Source: Maribacter vaceletii (GTDB lineage Bacteria > Bacteroidota > Bacteroidia > Flavobacteriales > Flavobacteriaceae). From it: DNA of 64,000 bases. The stretch covers positions 1 through 64,000 of the forward strand of contig NZ_RBIQ01000008.1 of assembly GCF_003634105.1 (NCBI RefSeq), given 5' to 3'. Under the pieces are notes generated by a model. That model did not search any database. It saw only the letters and a list, made by a program, of their open reading frames with translations, and had not been told where the DNA came from. Shown in pieces: positions 35,812 through 44,656 of the stretch. The translations under genes were made by a program, and so were the position numbers. Position 1 is the stretch's first letter, and each line of letters opens with the position of its first letter.

Positions 35812-36084
35812 TTAGTTTACTGCTTTCCCTAAATCAGCTCCAGCTTTAAACTTTACTACATTTTTAGCTGCAATTTGGATAGTTTTTCCAGTAGAAGGGT
35901 TTCTTCCTTCTCTTGCATTTCTTTTAGATACAGACCAAGATCCGAATCCTACTAGAGAAACACGTCCACCACTTTTAAGAGATCCTTCAACATTTCCTAA
36001 GAAAGATTCTAAAGCTTTTTTTGCTGCTGCTTTTGTAATACCTGAGTCAGCTGCCATTGCATCGATTAATTCTGTTTTGTTCAT
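35812..36084 (-). CDS. HU family DNA-binding protein
   Basis: 90 residues, the exact HU length. It starts MNKTELIDAMAADSG, with signature GFGSWSVSKRNAREGRNPSTG (the DNA-wrapping arm) and ends KVVKFKAGADLGKAV-like. It bends and compacts DNA. Single-gene unit with a well-formed promoter and terminator. Confidence 0.96.
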   Translation of the reverse strand: MNKTELIDAMAADSGITKAAAKKALESFLGNVEGSLKSGGRVSLVGFGSWSVSKRNAREGRNPSTGKTIQIAAKNVVKFKAGADLGKAVN

Positions 36085-36126
36085 AATATAATTAAATTAA
36101 TTGTTAAAATAATTTCAATCCTCTAA

Positions 36127-36156
36127 CAAATTTATATGGATTTCCGACGAACACAA
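36127..36156 (-). promoter_or_regulatory. Bacteroidetes-type promoter for HU gene
   Basis: On the minus strand TTG, 19 spacer bases, then TAAATTTG. This matches the Bacteroidetes consensus (TTG-N19-TAnnTTTG), about 43 bp before the HU start codon. Confidence 0.65.
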
Positions 36157-36257
36157 GTAAAATCAAGGGAAATCCCCTATTTTGTTGATAACTCAGGCGG
36201 TTTGTTAATAAAGTAGGGCATTTTTTACGCTTCTCGCAGCCCAATGGTAGTGGGACT

Positions 36258-37205
36258 TTACGCAACATGTGCGTTTTCTTCTAATTTTAGCCCATTAAGA
36301 ACATCGTTAGTTTTCATTTTACGCTTCCCTGGTAATTGAATTTCTAATAAATTAATAAATCCGTTTTTTACTGCCACTTTAATTTCTTTTTTATTAAAAA
36401 TTAGCTTCCCAAATTTATAAGTATGCACTTCTTCTGTTTTAGAAATAGCATATATTTTTAAAAAAACTTCTTCCTCATTAGTATATAAGGTAGTCCATGC
36501 TGCTGGATAGGGACAAAGACCGCGAATATGATTATAAATAGCATGTAATGGTAACTGCCAATCTACTTTACAGGTTTCTTTGTGAATTTTATAGGCAGAC
36601 TTTAATTCTTTAGACTCCTTTTGTTTTTGTAGCGTTACAGTGTTATTAGATATTGCAGTAATAGTCTTTATTACTAATGCAGCACCAATATCCATTAATT
36701 TGTCATGTAAAGTACCAGCAGTGTCCTCTTGTGTAATAGTCGTTTCTTCTTGTAATATTATTTCTCCAGTATCTATTTTATCATCTATAAAGAAGGTAGT
36801 AACTCCCGTTTTTGTTTCTCCATTAATTATAGCCCAATTTATTGGTGCAGCACCTCTGTAGCTTGGTAATAAAGATGCATGTAAATTAAAAGTGCCATAC
36901 TCTGGCATTTGCCATACCACTTTTGGGAGCATCCTAAACGCAACTACGATTTGTAAATTAGCATGTAGCTTTTTTAATTCTTCCAAAAAAGAGGAGTCTT
37001 TAAGGTTGGTTGGTTGTAGTATAGGAATATTTTGTTCTAATGCATATTTTTTTACTGCCGAGGTGTTTAGTTTACGACCTCTACCCGCTGGTCTGTCTGG
37101 AGCAGTAATTACGCCAACAACATTATATTTAGATGTTACTATTGCAGATAGTGTTGCTACGGCAAAGTCTGGTGTACCCATAAAGAGTATTCTTATATCT
37201 TTCAT
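36258..37205 (-). CDS. fmt: Methionyl-tRNA formyltransferase
   Basis: 315 residues. It starts MKDIRILFMGTPDFAV. The catalytic region is NLHASLLPSYRGAAPINWAI and the following DDKIDTGEI. The C-terminal OB-like domain begins around LRGLCPYPAAWT. Formylates initiator Met-tRNA. Its ATG overlaps the recQ stop (ATGA), so it is expressed in the recQ operon. Confidence 0.96.
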   Translation of the reverse strand: MKDIRILFMGTPDFAVATLSAIVTSKYNVVGVITAPDRPAGRGRKLNTSAVKKYALEQNIPILQPTNLKDSSFLEELKKLHANLQIVVAFRMLPKVVWQMPEYGTFNLHASLLPSYRGAAPINWAIINGETKTGVTTFFIDDKIDTGEIILQEETTITQEDTAGTLHDKLMDIGAALVIKTITAISNNTVTLQKQKESKELKSAYKIHKETCKVDWQLPLHAIYNHIRGLCPYPAAWTTLYTNEEEVFLKIYAISKTEEVHTYKFGKLIFNKKEIKVAVKNGFINLLEIQLPGKRKMKTNDVLNGLKLEENAHVA

Positions 37206-39100
37206 TTTTGGCTTATTTCGTATTCGTTTTTAGAATTTATTATTAAATACCCTTTCTCTAATAATTGTTGTAACGTATAAATTAAGTTAGTTTCTGAATA
37301 GGGTAGGAGCTGTATAATTTCTCTGGAAGAAAAACCTTTAGAGTGCACTAATTGTAATATGTCTTTTGAGATTTTTTTAAAATCTGGCTTTGTGTTATTT
37401 GCAATGCAAACATCGCATATACCACAATCTTCTTTTTTATCTTCTCCAAAATATTTTAGTAATAATTTACTTCTACAGCTAGTATTATTATTAATAAAAG
37501 AAAGCATATCTTTTATTTGGTTTTTTTTAATGGTGTTTCTTTCTACCACTTTATTAGCAAACCTATTAATAGTATGGTCGTCTTCTCTTGGAATTAAATA
37601 GGTTATTTCTAAATCGCTATGTTTTCCTTTGTAGGTTATAATTTCTGCTTTCTCTAATTGTTTTAGGATAGAAATAATTAACTCTTCTTTTTGTCCTGTT
37701 TTTTTAGCAAGAAGATACGTGTCTATTTTGGTTTCAAATTCAAAAATGCCTCCATAAGTTCTTAATATTACTTGCGTAATTAAAGCAATAGATTCATTTT
37801 TTTCTAAATAATTTAATAATTGCTCTTTTGTAGTTATAAACTGTATAGTTGTTTTTATATGATGGGCTTCAGATAAAGAAATAACGGAGTTCTGATCTAA
37901 AATTTTCAACGAATTATACGTTAATAAAGGATTTAAAGAGTATCTAGTACAAAATTCATTAAAGTTTAATTGTTGTTTTATAGTATGCCCTTCTCCATAA
38001 GAAATTTGAAAAAAGTTGCTTAATTTTCTATAAATTATTTTTAATGTTTTTACATCTGGTAAAACACTTAGAAACTGTTTTTTTAAACGTTCTTCATCTG
38101 TTTTATTGGTAATAAGCACTATTTCAGAAAACTCATTGTCCCTACCAGCTCTACCAGCTTCTTGAAAGTAATTTTCTATACAATCTGGTATTTGGAAGTG
38201 TACTACTAAACGCACATCTGGTTTATCTATGCCCATACCAAAGGCATTAGTAGCAACCATAATGTTAGTTTTATTGGCTAGCCAAGAGTCTAACTTTTTT
38301 TCTTTTTCTTTTTTAGAAAGTCCGCCATGAAAAAAAGTTGCACTAAAATTATTTGCGTTTAAGAAATTAGCAATTTCAATAGTATTTTTTCTATTCCTTG
38401 CATAAACAATTCCACTTTTAATTTCTCCGCTAAATAGTTGCTTTAGGCGCCCTTTTTTGTTTTCATCCCAGAGTACTTTATATGCAAGATTGCTTCTGTA
38501 GAAAGAGTCTTTAATGAAAAGCGAGTCTTTGTACTTTAAATTTACTTCAATGTCTTTTACTACTTGTTTTGTTGCGGTTGCTGTTAAAGCAATCATTGGA
38601 ATGTTTGGAGCTAAGGTTTTAAGATTGGCACACTCTAAATACGCAGGTCTAAAATCATGCCCCCATTGCGATATACAATGTGCTTCATCTATAACAAGCA
38701 GGTTCACATTCATTTGTTGTATCCTAGTAGCAACAATTTCTTGTTTTAAACGCTCAGGAGAAAGGTATAAAAATTTGTAATTTCCATAGAGGCAATTATC
38801 TAATAAATTATTTACTTCGTTAAAAGGAATACCACCTGTTAGCGCAATAGCTTTTATGCCCTTTTTTTGTAAGCTGTCTACTTGGTTTTGTATTAACGCT
38901 ACTAAAGGAGATACTACAATGCAAATACCGTCTAAAGCTAATGCGGGTAATTGAAAACACAAAGATTTGCCTCCGCCAGTTGGTAGTAAAGCAAGCACAT
39001 CTTTACCGTTTAATACAGCATTTATTATTTTTTCTTGTGACCCTCTAAAGGTTGTAAAACCCCAATATTTTTCAAGAAGATCTTTAGGGTTTGTTAGCAC
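37202..39100 (-). CDS. recQ: ATP-dependent DNA helicase RecQ
   Basis: 632 residues. Helicase motifs are TGGGKSLCFQLPAL (motif I), IDEAHCISQWGHDFRP (II), TATAT, and QEAGRAGRD (VI). The RecQ-C-terminal zinc module has C-R-S-K-L-L and CGICDVC. It is followed by a winged helix; no HRDC domain follows. Unwinds DNA in recombination and repair. A second, larger RecQ may exist elsewhere, as is common in this group. Overlaps fmt by 4 bp and the ATPase gene by 17 bp. Confidence 0.94.
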   Translation of the reverse strand: MLTNPKDLLEKYWGFTTFRGSQEKIINAVLNGKDVLALLPTGGGKSLCFQLPALALDGICIVVSPLVALIQNQVDSLQKKGIKAIALTGGIPFNEVNNLLDNCLYGNYKFLYLSPERLKQEIVATRIQQMNVNLLVIDEAHCISQWGHDFRPAYLECANLKTLAPNIPMIALTATATKQVVKDIEVNLKYKDSLFIKDSFYRSNLAYKVLWDENKKGRLKQLFSGEIKSGIVYARNRKNTIEIANFLNANNFSATFFHGGLSKKEKEKKLDSWLANKTNIMVATNAFGMGIDKPDVRLVVHFQIPDCIENYFQEAGRAGRDNEFSEIVLITNKTDEERLKKQFLSVLPDVKTLKIIYRKLSNFFQISYGEGHTIKQQLNFNEFCTRYSLNPLLTYNSLKILDQNSVISLSEAHHIKTTIQFITTKEQLLNYLEKNESIALITQVILRTYGGIFEFETKIDTYLLAKKTGQKEELIISILKQLEKAEIITYKGKHSDLEITYLIPREDDHTINRFANKVVERNTIKKNQIKDMLSFINNNTSCRSKLLLKYFGEDKKEDCGICDVCIANNTKPDFKKISKDILQLVHSKGFSSREIIQLLPYSETNLIYTLQQLLEKGYLIINSKNEYEISQK

Positions 39101-39656
39101 TGTCTATTTTCTTTTTTATAAAGGAGACTCTATCTGCTACAGTTCCTGTTGGGACTGTTATGGTAGTATATCCAAAGCTAGTATATGTTTTTTCTAAATG
39201 ATTATGAATTTCTACAGCTTCTTCAAAATTTTCTAGTCTTTCATTATCCGAAACATAGATTTCTTTCCAAGGTGGTAAAATAAAAATTTTAGAATATTTA
39301 TAATCCTCACAAGTACGTATGTAATTTTCAGGATATTCTTGTTTAAAATAATCCATATAAGCTAGTACATCTGGCACACCTCTATCAAAAAAAAGCACAT
39401 TTTCTTTACGACTATTTGCTTCAATGAATTGCTCAAGACGACCATTAAAAAGCATATTATTAAATGCATTAGGGTCTTTTACAAAAGCCAAAGGGTTAGA
39501 TGCTAAAGAACTTTCATCTAGTTCTTTTTTAGCTTCTAATGTCATGGTTCTTATTATTTCATGAAAGCAATAAAAACCTTCATTTTCTAAAGCGTTTATT
39601 ACAGAGGTTTTACCTGTTCCTGGACCACCAGTAATTACTATTTTTTTTGAATACAA
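39084..39656 (-). CDS. AAA-type ATP/GTP-binding protein (AAA_28-like)
   Basis: 190 residues. P-loop GGPGTGKTSVINAL at 10-23; FFDRGVPDVLAYMDYF resembles the lid and catalytic region of nucleotide/thymidylate-kinase-like AAA_28 proteins. Predicted cytoplasmic kinase-like ATPase; substrate unknown. Heads the operon with recQ and fmt, its end overlapping recQ. Confidence 0.82.
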   Translation of the reverse strand: MYSKKIVITGGPGTGKTSVINALENEGFYCFHEIIRTMTLEAKKELDESSLASNPLAFVKDPNAFNNMLFNGRLEQFIEANSRKENVLFFDRGVPDVLAYMDYFKQEYPENYIRTCEDYKYSKIFILPPWKEIYVSDNERLENFEEAVEIHNHLEKTYTSFGYTTITVPTGTVADRVSFIKKKIDSANKP

Positions 39657-39721
39657 ATTTTAAAATTTAAAGAAACAAAAGTAAGGAAACCTAAAGGATA
39701 AAAAAATTAGTAACTAACTAC

Positions 39722-39729
39722 TATCTTTG
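39722..39729 (+). promoter_or_regulatory. Likely -7 box for the DUF493 gene
   Basis: TATCTTTG fits TAnnTTTG. It lies 18 bp before the ATG of the DUF493 gene, giving a leader of only about 10 nt. No TTG is found at the right distance upstream. Confidence 0.5.
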
Positions 39730-39746
39730 TGTAAAAAGAAATAAAA

Positions 39747-40034
39747 ATGGATACAGAAAAATCCGAAGAGTTTTATAAAAAACTAATTGAGCAATTGTAT
39801 GATACATCAAAATGGCCTTCTACCTATTTGTATAAATTTATAGTACTTAGCGAGAAAGAAAAGATTGAGGCTATAAATACTATTTTTGATAATACGGGAG
39901 CAGTTATTGAGTCTAAAAAATCTAAAAACGGAAAATATACAAGTCTTTCTATTACAGTAACCCTTAAAAATCCGGAAGCTGTTGTTGCTAAATATAAAGA
40001 GGTAACACAGATAGAGGGTGTAATATCCTTGTAA
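39747..40034 (+). CDS. DUF493 family protein (YbeD-like)
   Basis: 95 residues with the small ferredoxin-like DUF493 pattern: FYKKLIEQLYDTSKWPS, KYTSLSITVTLKNPEAV, YKEVTQIEGVISL. ACT-like fold, unknown role, cytoplasmic. Followed by DUF4290 and murA on the same strand. Confidence 0.9.
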   Translation: MDTEKSEEFYKKLIEQLYDTSKWPSTYLYKFIVLSEKEKIEAINTIFDNTGAVIESKKSKNGKYTSLSITVTLKNPEAVVAKYKEVTQIEGVISL

Positions 40035-40122
40035 AATAATAATATATAGTATAATTTTCTTATTTTGCAGTCGTTATAAAAATACTTCACTTTTATACTT
40101 ATAAAAGCCTAAAACTTTTAAT

Positions 40123-40779
40123 TTGAATTTAATAGAAAACTTAGAGTACAATACAGAACGCCCTCATTTAATAATACCGGAATATGGCCGTCATTTTCAG
40201 AAAATGGTAGATCATGCGGTGGCTATAGAAGATCGCGAGGAAAGAAATAAAATTGCAAAGTCTATTATAGACGTAATGGGCAATTTACAACCACATTTAA
40301 GAGATGTGCCAGATTTTCAACATAAGTTATGGGATCAATTGTTTATTATGTCTGATTTTAAATTAGATGTAGACTCGCCTTTTCCTATTACATCCAAAGA
40401 GGTTTTAAAGCAAAGACCAGAAGCATTAGAGTATCCTCAGAATTTTCCAAAGTATCGTTTTTATGGTAATAACATTAAGCGTATGATTGATGTTGCTGTA
40501 GAATGGGAAAAAGGAGATATGCGTGAAGGTTTAGAGTTTGCAATAGCAAACCATATGAAAAAGTGTTACCTAAACTGGAATAAAGACACCGTAGATGATA
40601 AAGCTATATTTAAGCATTTGCATGAGTTAAGTGATGGTAAGATTGATTTAAAAACGGAAGAAGTTACTTTAACAGATAGCGGTCAGTTTTTAAAAAATAG
40701 GGTTGCAAAAACACCAAGAAATAATAATTCAGGAAAAAAATATTCAAAAAATAATAATCGCGGTAAAAAACGCTATTAA
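40123..40779 (+). CDS. DUF4290 family protein
   Basis: 218 residues from a TTG start (MNLIENLEYNTERPHLIIPE, the conserved DUF4290 opening). Helical, with a charged low-complexity basic tail (NNNSGKKYSKNNNRGKKR) that may bind nucleic acid. It lies 18 bp before murA, an arrangement typical of Bacteroidetes. Function unknown. Confidence 0.9.
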   Translation: MNLIENLEYNTERPHLIIPEYGRHFQKMVDHAVAIEDREERNKIAKSIIDVMGNLQPHLRDVPDFQHKLWDQLFIMSDFKLDVDSPFPITSKEVLKQRPEALEYPQNFPKYRFYGNNIKRMIDVAVEWEKGDMREGLEFAIANHMKKCYLNWNKDTVDDKAIFKHLHELSDGKIDLKTEEVTLTDSGQFLKNRVAKTPRNNNSGKKYSKNNNRGKKRY

Positions 40780-40797
40780 ACTTCTTCATATAACTAC

Positions 40798-42105
40798 ATG
40801 GGAACATTTAAGATTGAAGGTGGTCATGCCTTATCTGGTGAAATAACACCTCAAGGTGCAAAAAATGAAGCCTTACAAATACTTTGTGCAGTATTATTAA
40901 CTTCAGAAAAAGTAACAATAAATAACATTCCAGATATTGTGGATGTGAATAAACTTATTGCTTTATTAGAAGATTTGGGTGTAAAAATCCAAAAAAGAGG
41001 TAAGGGAACTTACACTTTTAAAGCAGATGATGTTAATTTAGAATATTTACAATCGGATCAGTTTAAACAAGACGGTAGAGGACTTAGAGGTTCTATAATG
41101 CTTGTGGGGCCATTATTAGCACGCTTTGGAAAAGGATATATTCCTAAGCCTGGAGGAGATAAAATTGGTCGTAGAAGATTAGATACCCATTTTGAAGGCT
41201 TTATTAATCTTGGTGCAAAATTTAGATATAATAAAGAAGAACATTTTTACGGTGTAGAAGCAAAAAAACTCAAAGGAACATATATGTTGCTGGATGAGGC
41301 TTCTGTAACTGGTACTGCAAACATAGTAATGGCTGCCGTTTTAGCAGAAGGAGAAACCACTATCTATAATGCAGCTTGTGAACCTTACCTACAACAACTT
41401 TGTAAAATGTTAGTGCGTATGGGTGCTAAAATCTCTGGAATAGGTTCTAATATGCTAATTATACAAGGGGTAGATTCTCTTGGGGGTACAGAGCATACTA
41501 TGCTGCCAGATATGATAGAAATTGGTAGTTGGATTGGTCTTGCTGCAATGACTAAAAGTGAGCTTACTATTAAAAATGTAAGTTGGAAAGATTTAGGACA
41601 AATACCTACTACTTTTAGAAAACTTGGTATTACTGTAGAAAAGAAAGGGGACGATATTTATATTCCTTGCCATAAAGATGGTTATGAAATTCAGAATTAT
41701 ATAGATGGTTCTATTTTAACTATTGCAGATGCACCATGGCCAGGGCTTACTCCAGATATACTAAGTATAATCTTGGTTGTAGCATCACAGGCTAGAGGAG
41801 AAGTTCTTATACATCAGAAGATGTTCGAGAGTAGATTATTCTTTGTAGATAAGCTAATAGATATGGGCGCTAAAATTATACTTTGTGATCCGCATAGAGC
41901 AACTGTTATGGGACACGATTTTAAATCTACCTTAAAAGCTACAACAATGACCTCCCCAGATATTAGAGCAGGTGTTTCTTTATTAATTGCAGCATTATCT
42001 GCAAAAGGAGAATCTACCATTCATAATATAGAACAAATAGATCGTGGGTATGAAAATATAGATGAACGTTTACGCGCTATTGGAGCAAAAATTGTTCGTG
42101 TGTAA
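40798..42105 (+). CDS. murA: UDP-GlcNAc 1-carboxyvinyltransferase MurA with Cys-to-Asp active site
   Basis: 435 residues. K22-N23 (PQGAKNEALQ) are the substrate-binding pair. The mobile loop reads KPGGDKIGRRRLDTH, so the residue equal to E. coli C115 is D121. The C-terminal half shows [19 protein letters not shown]. It makes the first committed step to peptidoglycan. Asp at this position is known to keep activity and give fosfomycin resistance in other bacteria. Its last 290 bp are repeated at 44296-44589. Confidence 0.96.
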   Translation: MGTFKIEGGHALSGEITPQGAKNEALQILCAVLLTSEKVTINNIPDIVDVNKLIALLEDLGVKIQKRGKGTYTFKADDVNLEYLQSDQFKQDGRGLRGSIMLVGPLLARFGKGYIPKPGGDKIGRRRLDTHFEGFINLGAKFRYNKEEHFYGVEAKKLKGTYMLLDEASVTGTANIVMAAVLAEGETTIYNAACEPYLQQLCKMLVRMGAKISGIGSNMLIIQGVDSLGGTEHTMLPDMIEIGSWIGLAAMTKSELTIKNVSWKDLGQIPTTFRKLGITVEKKGDDIYIPCHKDGYEIQNYIDGSILTIADAPWPGLTPDILSIILVVASQARGEVLIHQKMFESRLFFVDKLIDMGAKIILCDPHRATVMGHDFKSTLKATTMTSPDIRAGVSLLIAALSAKGESTIHNIEQIDRGYENIDERLRAIGAKIVRV

Positions 42106-42129
42106 ATAATAATATAAAAAAGATTATTT

Positions 42130-42167
42130 AAAAAAGCCATTCTTATAATAAAGAATGGCTTTTTTAT
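42130..42167 (+). terminator. Terminator after murA
   Basis: AAAAAAGCCATTCTT pairs with AAGAATGGCTTTTTT over an ATAATA loop, 25 bp past the murA stop. The duplicate murA end at 44589 does not have this sequence after it. Confidence 0.88.
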
Positions 42168-42525
42168 TAAAACATCTAGTACTGAAATAGTGTTATAATA
42201 ATTCGAGGAAAAATTACTTAAAGCTTTTCACTTTAAAAAAACATAATTTTCTTAATTAAGTTATCATTTTTTATATGATTTTGAAAAGGTAAAGATAAAC
42301 AAGACTATTTAGCTACAGTAAAAAGTGTTGTTTTGTTATTTTAAATAAATTTTTTAAGAAAAATAGTATTAAAATAGATGGTTTTTTCGTTTTTTATTAG
42401 TTTTTTCTTACATTTTTTTAGATTATTTTTGAAAAATCAAGTTCCCTACAAAGACTATATAAAAGTTCTAAAGATTTTATATTATTAATAGCCTCCATAA
42501 CACTAACTGTTAGCTCACTTTTTAT

Positions 42526-42702
42526 TTGAAATATTTGCAAAATAGTATGATGTTGTATGTAGCGAATCGTATAAATATAAGTATGGTTTCTGATTTTATT
42601 AGAAAAACACTTCGCTTACCAGTCCATTATTATGAAAAGAAAATGACTAGTGGATTAATTAATACAAGGAGAGTTGTTTTTGTTTTATTGGGTATTTTAT
42701 AA
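42526..42702 (+). pseudogene. Relic of a peptidase-domain ABC exporter (bacteriocin-exporter-like)
   Basis: The frame reads LKYLQNSMMLYVANRINISM, VSDFIRKTLRLPVHYYEKKM, TSGLINTRR and stops. This matches the membrane domain of C39-peptidase ABC exporters (R-I-N-I-S-x-x-S-D-F-L-x-K-L-x-x-L-P-x-x-F-F-x-x-K-M-x-G-D). Peptidase, remaining helices and ATPase are absent. The reading frame ends just before the lipoprotein start. Confidence 0.6.
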
Positions 42703-42709
42703 ACTAAAC

Positions 42710-44125
42710 ATGAAGAATTCAAAATATATTTTTATATGTATATATAGCTTTTTTATTTCTTGTAACCCCTCTAATAAAAAATTAAGTAAAGAACAAGTAC
42801 AGGAAATTAAAGATACGTATATCCCAGAAGAAATAACCTATTTTTATGAAACCGTATTTTTTGTAGACCCCGAGGCAAGAGATTACAAACCTTTTAAGGG
42901 AAATACAAAAATATGTAAATGGGATACAGATATTTATATAGAGGTTTATGGGAACAAAACAGAGGAAAATATAGCATCTCTTAAAAAAAGTATTAAATCT
43001 TTAAATACTTTAGATTTACCTATAAAACTTTATTTGTCTAATAAAAAAGAAGGAAATAATATACATGTTTATTTTGGCTCCAAAGAGTATCTGGAAAAAG
43101 AATTGAATAAAAAACTACCTCAAGGATTTGCATTTGATAATGGCTTTGGAGATTATGAAATAAACTCTAAGGGGTATAATATGAAAGCTATTATAGGAAT
43201 TGAAGATTCGTATGAATCAACAGAATCAGAAGCTTCTAACAGAATATTAGAAGAATTAACACAAGTTTTAGGTATACCTGGAGATTCTTACTCCCATATA
43301 AATAGCATTTTTTATCAAAGTAGGAGCCCTATAGCGGATTTTAAACTAATTAATCTAGATAAAAAGGTTTTACAATTATTATATTCTAAAAACATAGCTG
43401 TAGGGCTTACTATGGAAGAGTTTTATGCTAATTTTAAAGAGATACTCCCACATACACAATTAACTAACCAAGCGTATTTAGATTTTGAAAATTTTATACT
43501 AAAAAAAGAATTTTCCCAAGAAACCATTAACTTATTTCTTAAAACGGGTTTTAAAGAAAGTAATTATATTATAAACTCTCCTAATATTCAAAAATGGCAT
43601 AATAATTTAGAATACACTTTTAAAGACAAAATAGCATATGTAGATTCTGTATTAATAAGTCGTAACATAACGTTAATTAATAAGCTAATTGGGGCTAGAA
43701 AAATTTTATACAAAAAAAGGAAAAAGTACAATGCTAACTTAACATTTTATTACGAACAAGAAGAAAAAAGTTTCAATCAGTTTTCCTATACAGGAAAAGA
43801 TATGCTAAGGTACCAAATATATAAAGGCAAGATTTTAATCCTTAATAGAGATAATAAAATTGAAGAATCTGCTCGAGAAAAAATAATATTAAAACAATTA
43901 TTAATTGTACTAGGTTTTAAGTTGCAAATGGAAAATCTTGAATCCTCAGAAATTTTTGGTAAAATAGATGCCAATACCCCTTTACTATCTATAAATGATG
44001 AAGAATTAATTAGTCTTTTTTTCTCTGAAACCCTTAAAAGTGGTATGACCAAAGATAAAATAGTGAAGATTTTAGAGAAGCACTATACCATTAATAAAAA
44101 TGAACTAAATACAGAAGAAGAATAA
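42710..44125 (+). CDS. Lipoprotein with two DUF2927-like modules
   Basis: 471 residues from ATG 42710; an in-frame TTG 36 bp upstream is less likely since the signal peptide starts here. The lipobox FISC has C18. The first module (about 25-245) has ILEELTQVLGIPGDSY, SIFYQSRSPIADF, and LINLDKKVLQLLYSKNIAVGLT. The second (about 290-465) repeats the pattern as REKIILKQLLIVLGFKL, SSEIFGKID, LLSINDEELISLFFSETLKSGMT. This resembles DUF2927, a metalloprotease-related fold, but neither module shows HExxH. A decayed copy of its beginning lies at 44171. Function unknown. Confidence 0.65.
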   Translation: MKNSKYIFICIYSFFISCNPSNKKLSKEQVQEIKDTYIPEEITYFYETVFFVDPEARDYKPFKGNTKICKWDTDIYIEVYGNKTEENIASLKKSIKSLNTLDLPIKLYLSNKKEGNNIHVYFGSKEYLEKELNKKLPQGFAFDNGFGDYEINSKGYNMKAIIGIEDSYESTESEASNRILEELTQVLGIPGDSYSHINSIFYQSRSPIADFKLINLDKKVLQLLYSKNIAVGLTMEEFYANFKEILPHTQLTNQAYLDFENFILKKEFSQETINLFLKTGFKESNYIINSPNIQKWHNNLEYTFKDKIAYVDSVLISRNITLINKLIGARKILYKKRKKYNANLTFYYEQEEKSFNQFSYTGKDMLRYQIYKGKILILNRDNKIEESAREKIILKQLLIVLGFKLQMENLESSEIFGKIDANTPLLSINDEELISLFFSETLKSGMTKDKIVKILEKHYTINKNELNTEEE

Positions 44126-44170
44126 TTTTAATACTACTTATTATTATATTTTATAAAATATTTTTGATTA

Positions 44171-44293
44171 ATTGGGTATTCTATAAACTAAACATGAAGA
44201 ACTCAATTTAAATTTTAATCTTTATTGTTTGTTTCTTGTAAATTTTCAAAAAAAAATAAGTAAATAACAAGTACAGGAAATAAAAGATACTTA
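44171..44293 (+). pseudogene. Decayed copy of the lipoprotein gene's 5' end
   Basis: From ATTGGGTATTCTATAAAC through ATGAAGAACTCAA to ACAAGTACAGGAAATAAAAG it matches 42687-42810 at an offset of 1484 bp, with small indels and in-frame stops. It then joins directly to the murA 3' fragment. Confidence 0.8.
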
Positions 44294-44295
44294 TT

Positions 44296-44589
44296 CATCA
44301 AAAAATGTTTGAAAGTAGACTTTTCTTTGTAGATATGTTAATTGATATGGGCGCAAAAATTATACTTTGTGATCCGCATAGAGCAACAGTTATGGGGCAT
44401 GATTTTAAATCAACCTTAAAAGCTACAACAATGACCTCTCCAGATATTAGAGCAGGTGTTTCTTTATTAATTGCAGCATTATCTGCAAAACGAGAATCTA
44501 CCATTCATAATATAGAACAAATAGATCGTGGGTATGAAAATATAGATGAACGTTTACGCGCTATTGGAGCAAAAATTGTTCGTGTATAA
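44296..44589 (+). pseudogene. Duplicated 3' end of murA (94 codons)
   Basis: Corresponds to murA 41812-42105, including its stop codon. The encoded 94 residues differ from MurA at two positions (K to M in VDKLIDMG, G to R in SAKGES). Most nucleotide differences are silent and lie in the first two thirds; the last 100 bp are almost identical. It has no start or promoter of its own and would not make an enzyme. Confidence 0.92.
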
Positions 44590-44609
44590 TATTTGATTAA
44601 ATTATAAAT

Positions 44610-44642
44610 AAAAAAGCAACTCTATTTTAGAGTTGCTTTTTT
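44610..44642. terminator. Bidirectional terminator
   Basis: AAAAAAGCAACTCTA pairs with TAGAGTTGCTTTTTT over TTT, between the murA fragment and the convergent pirin gene. Confidence 0.88.
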
Positions 44643-44656
44643 GGTTTTAAAAGATG

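Larger units (their letters stand above)
42106..42709. other. Region between murA and the two-module lipoprotein
   Basis: About 600 bp. It contains the murA terminator, then a very AT-rich stretch, then an ABC-exporter relic (42526-42702). No intact gene. The region belongs to the patch bounded by murA and its duplicated end. Confidence 0.55.
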
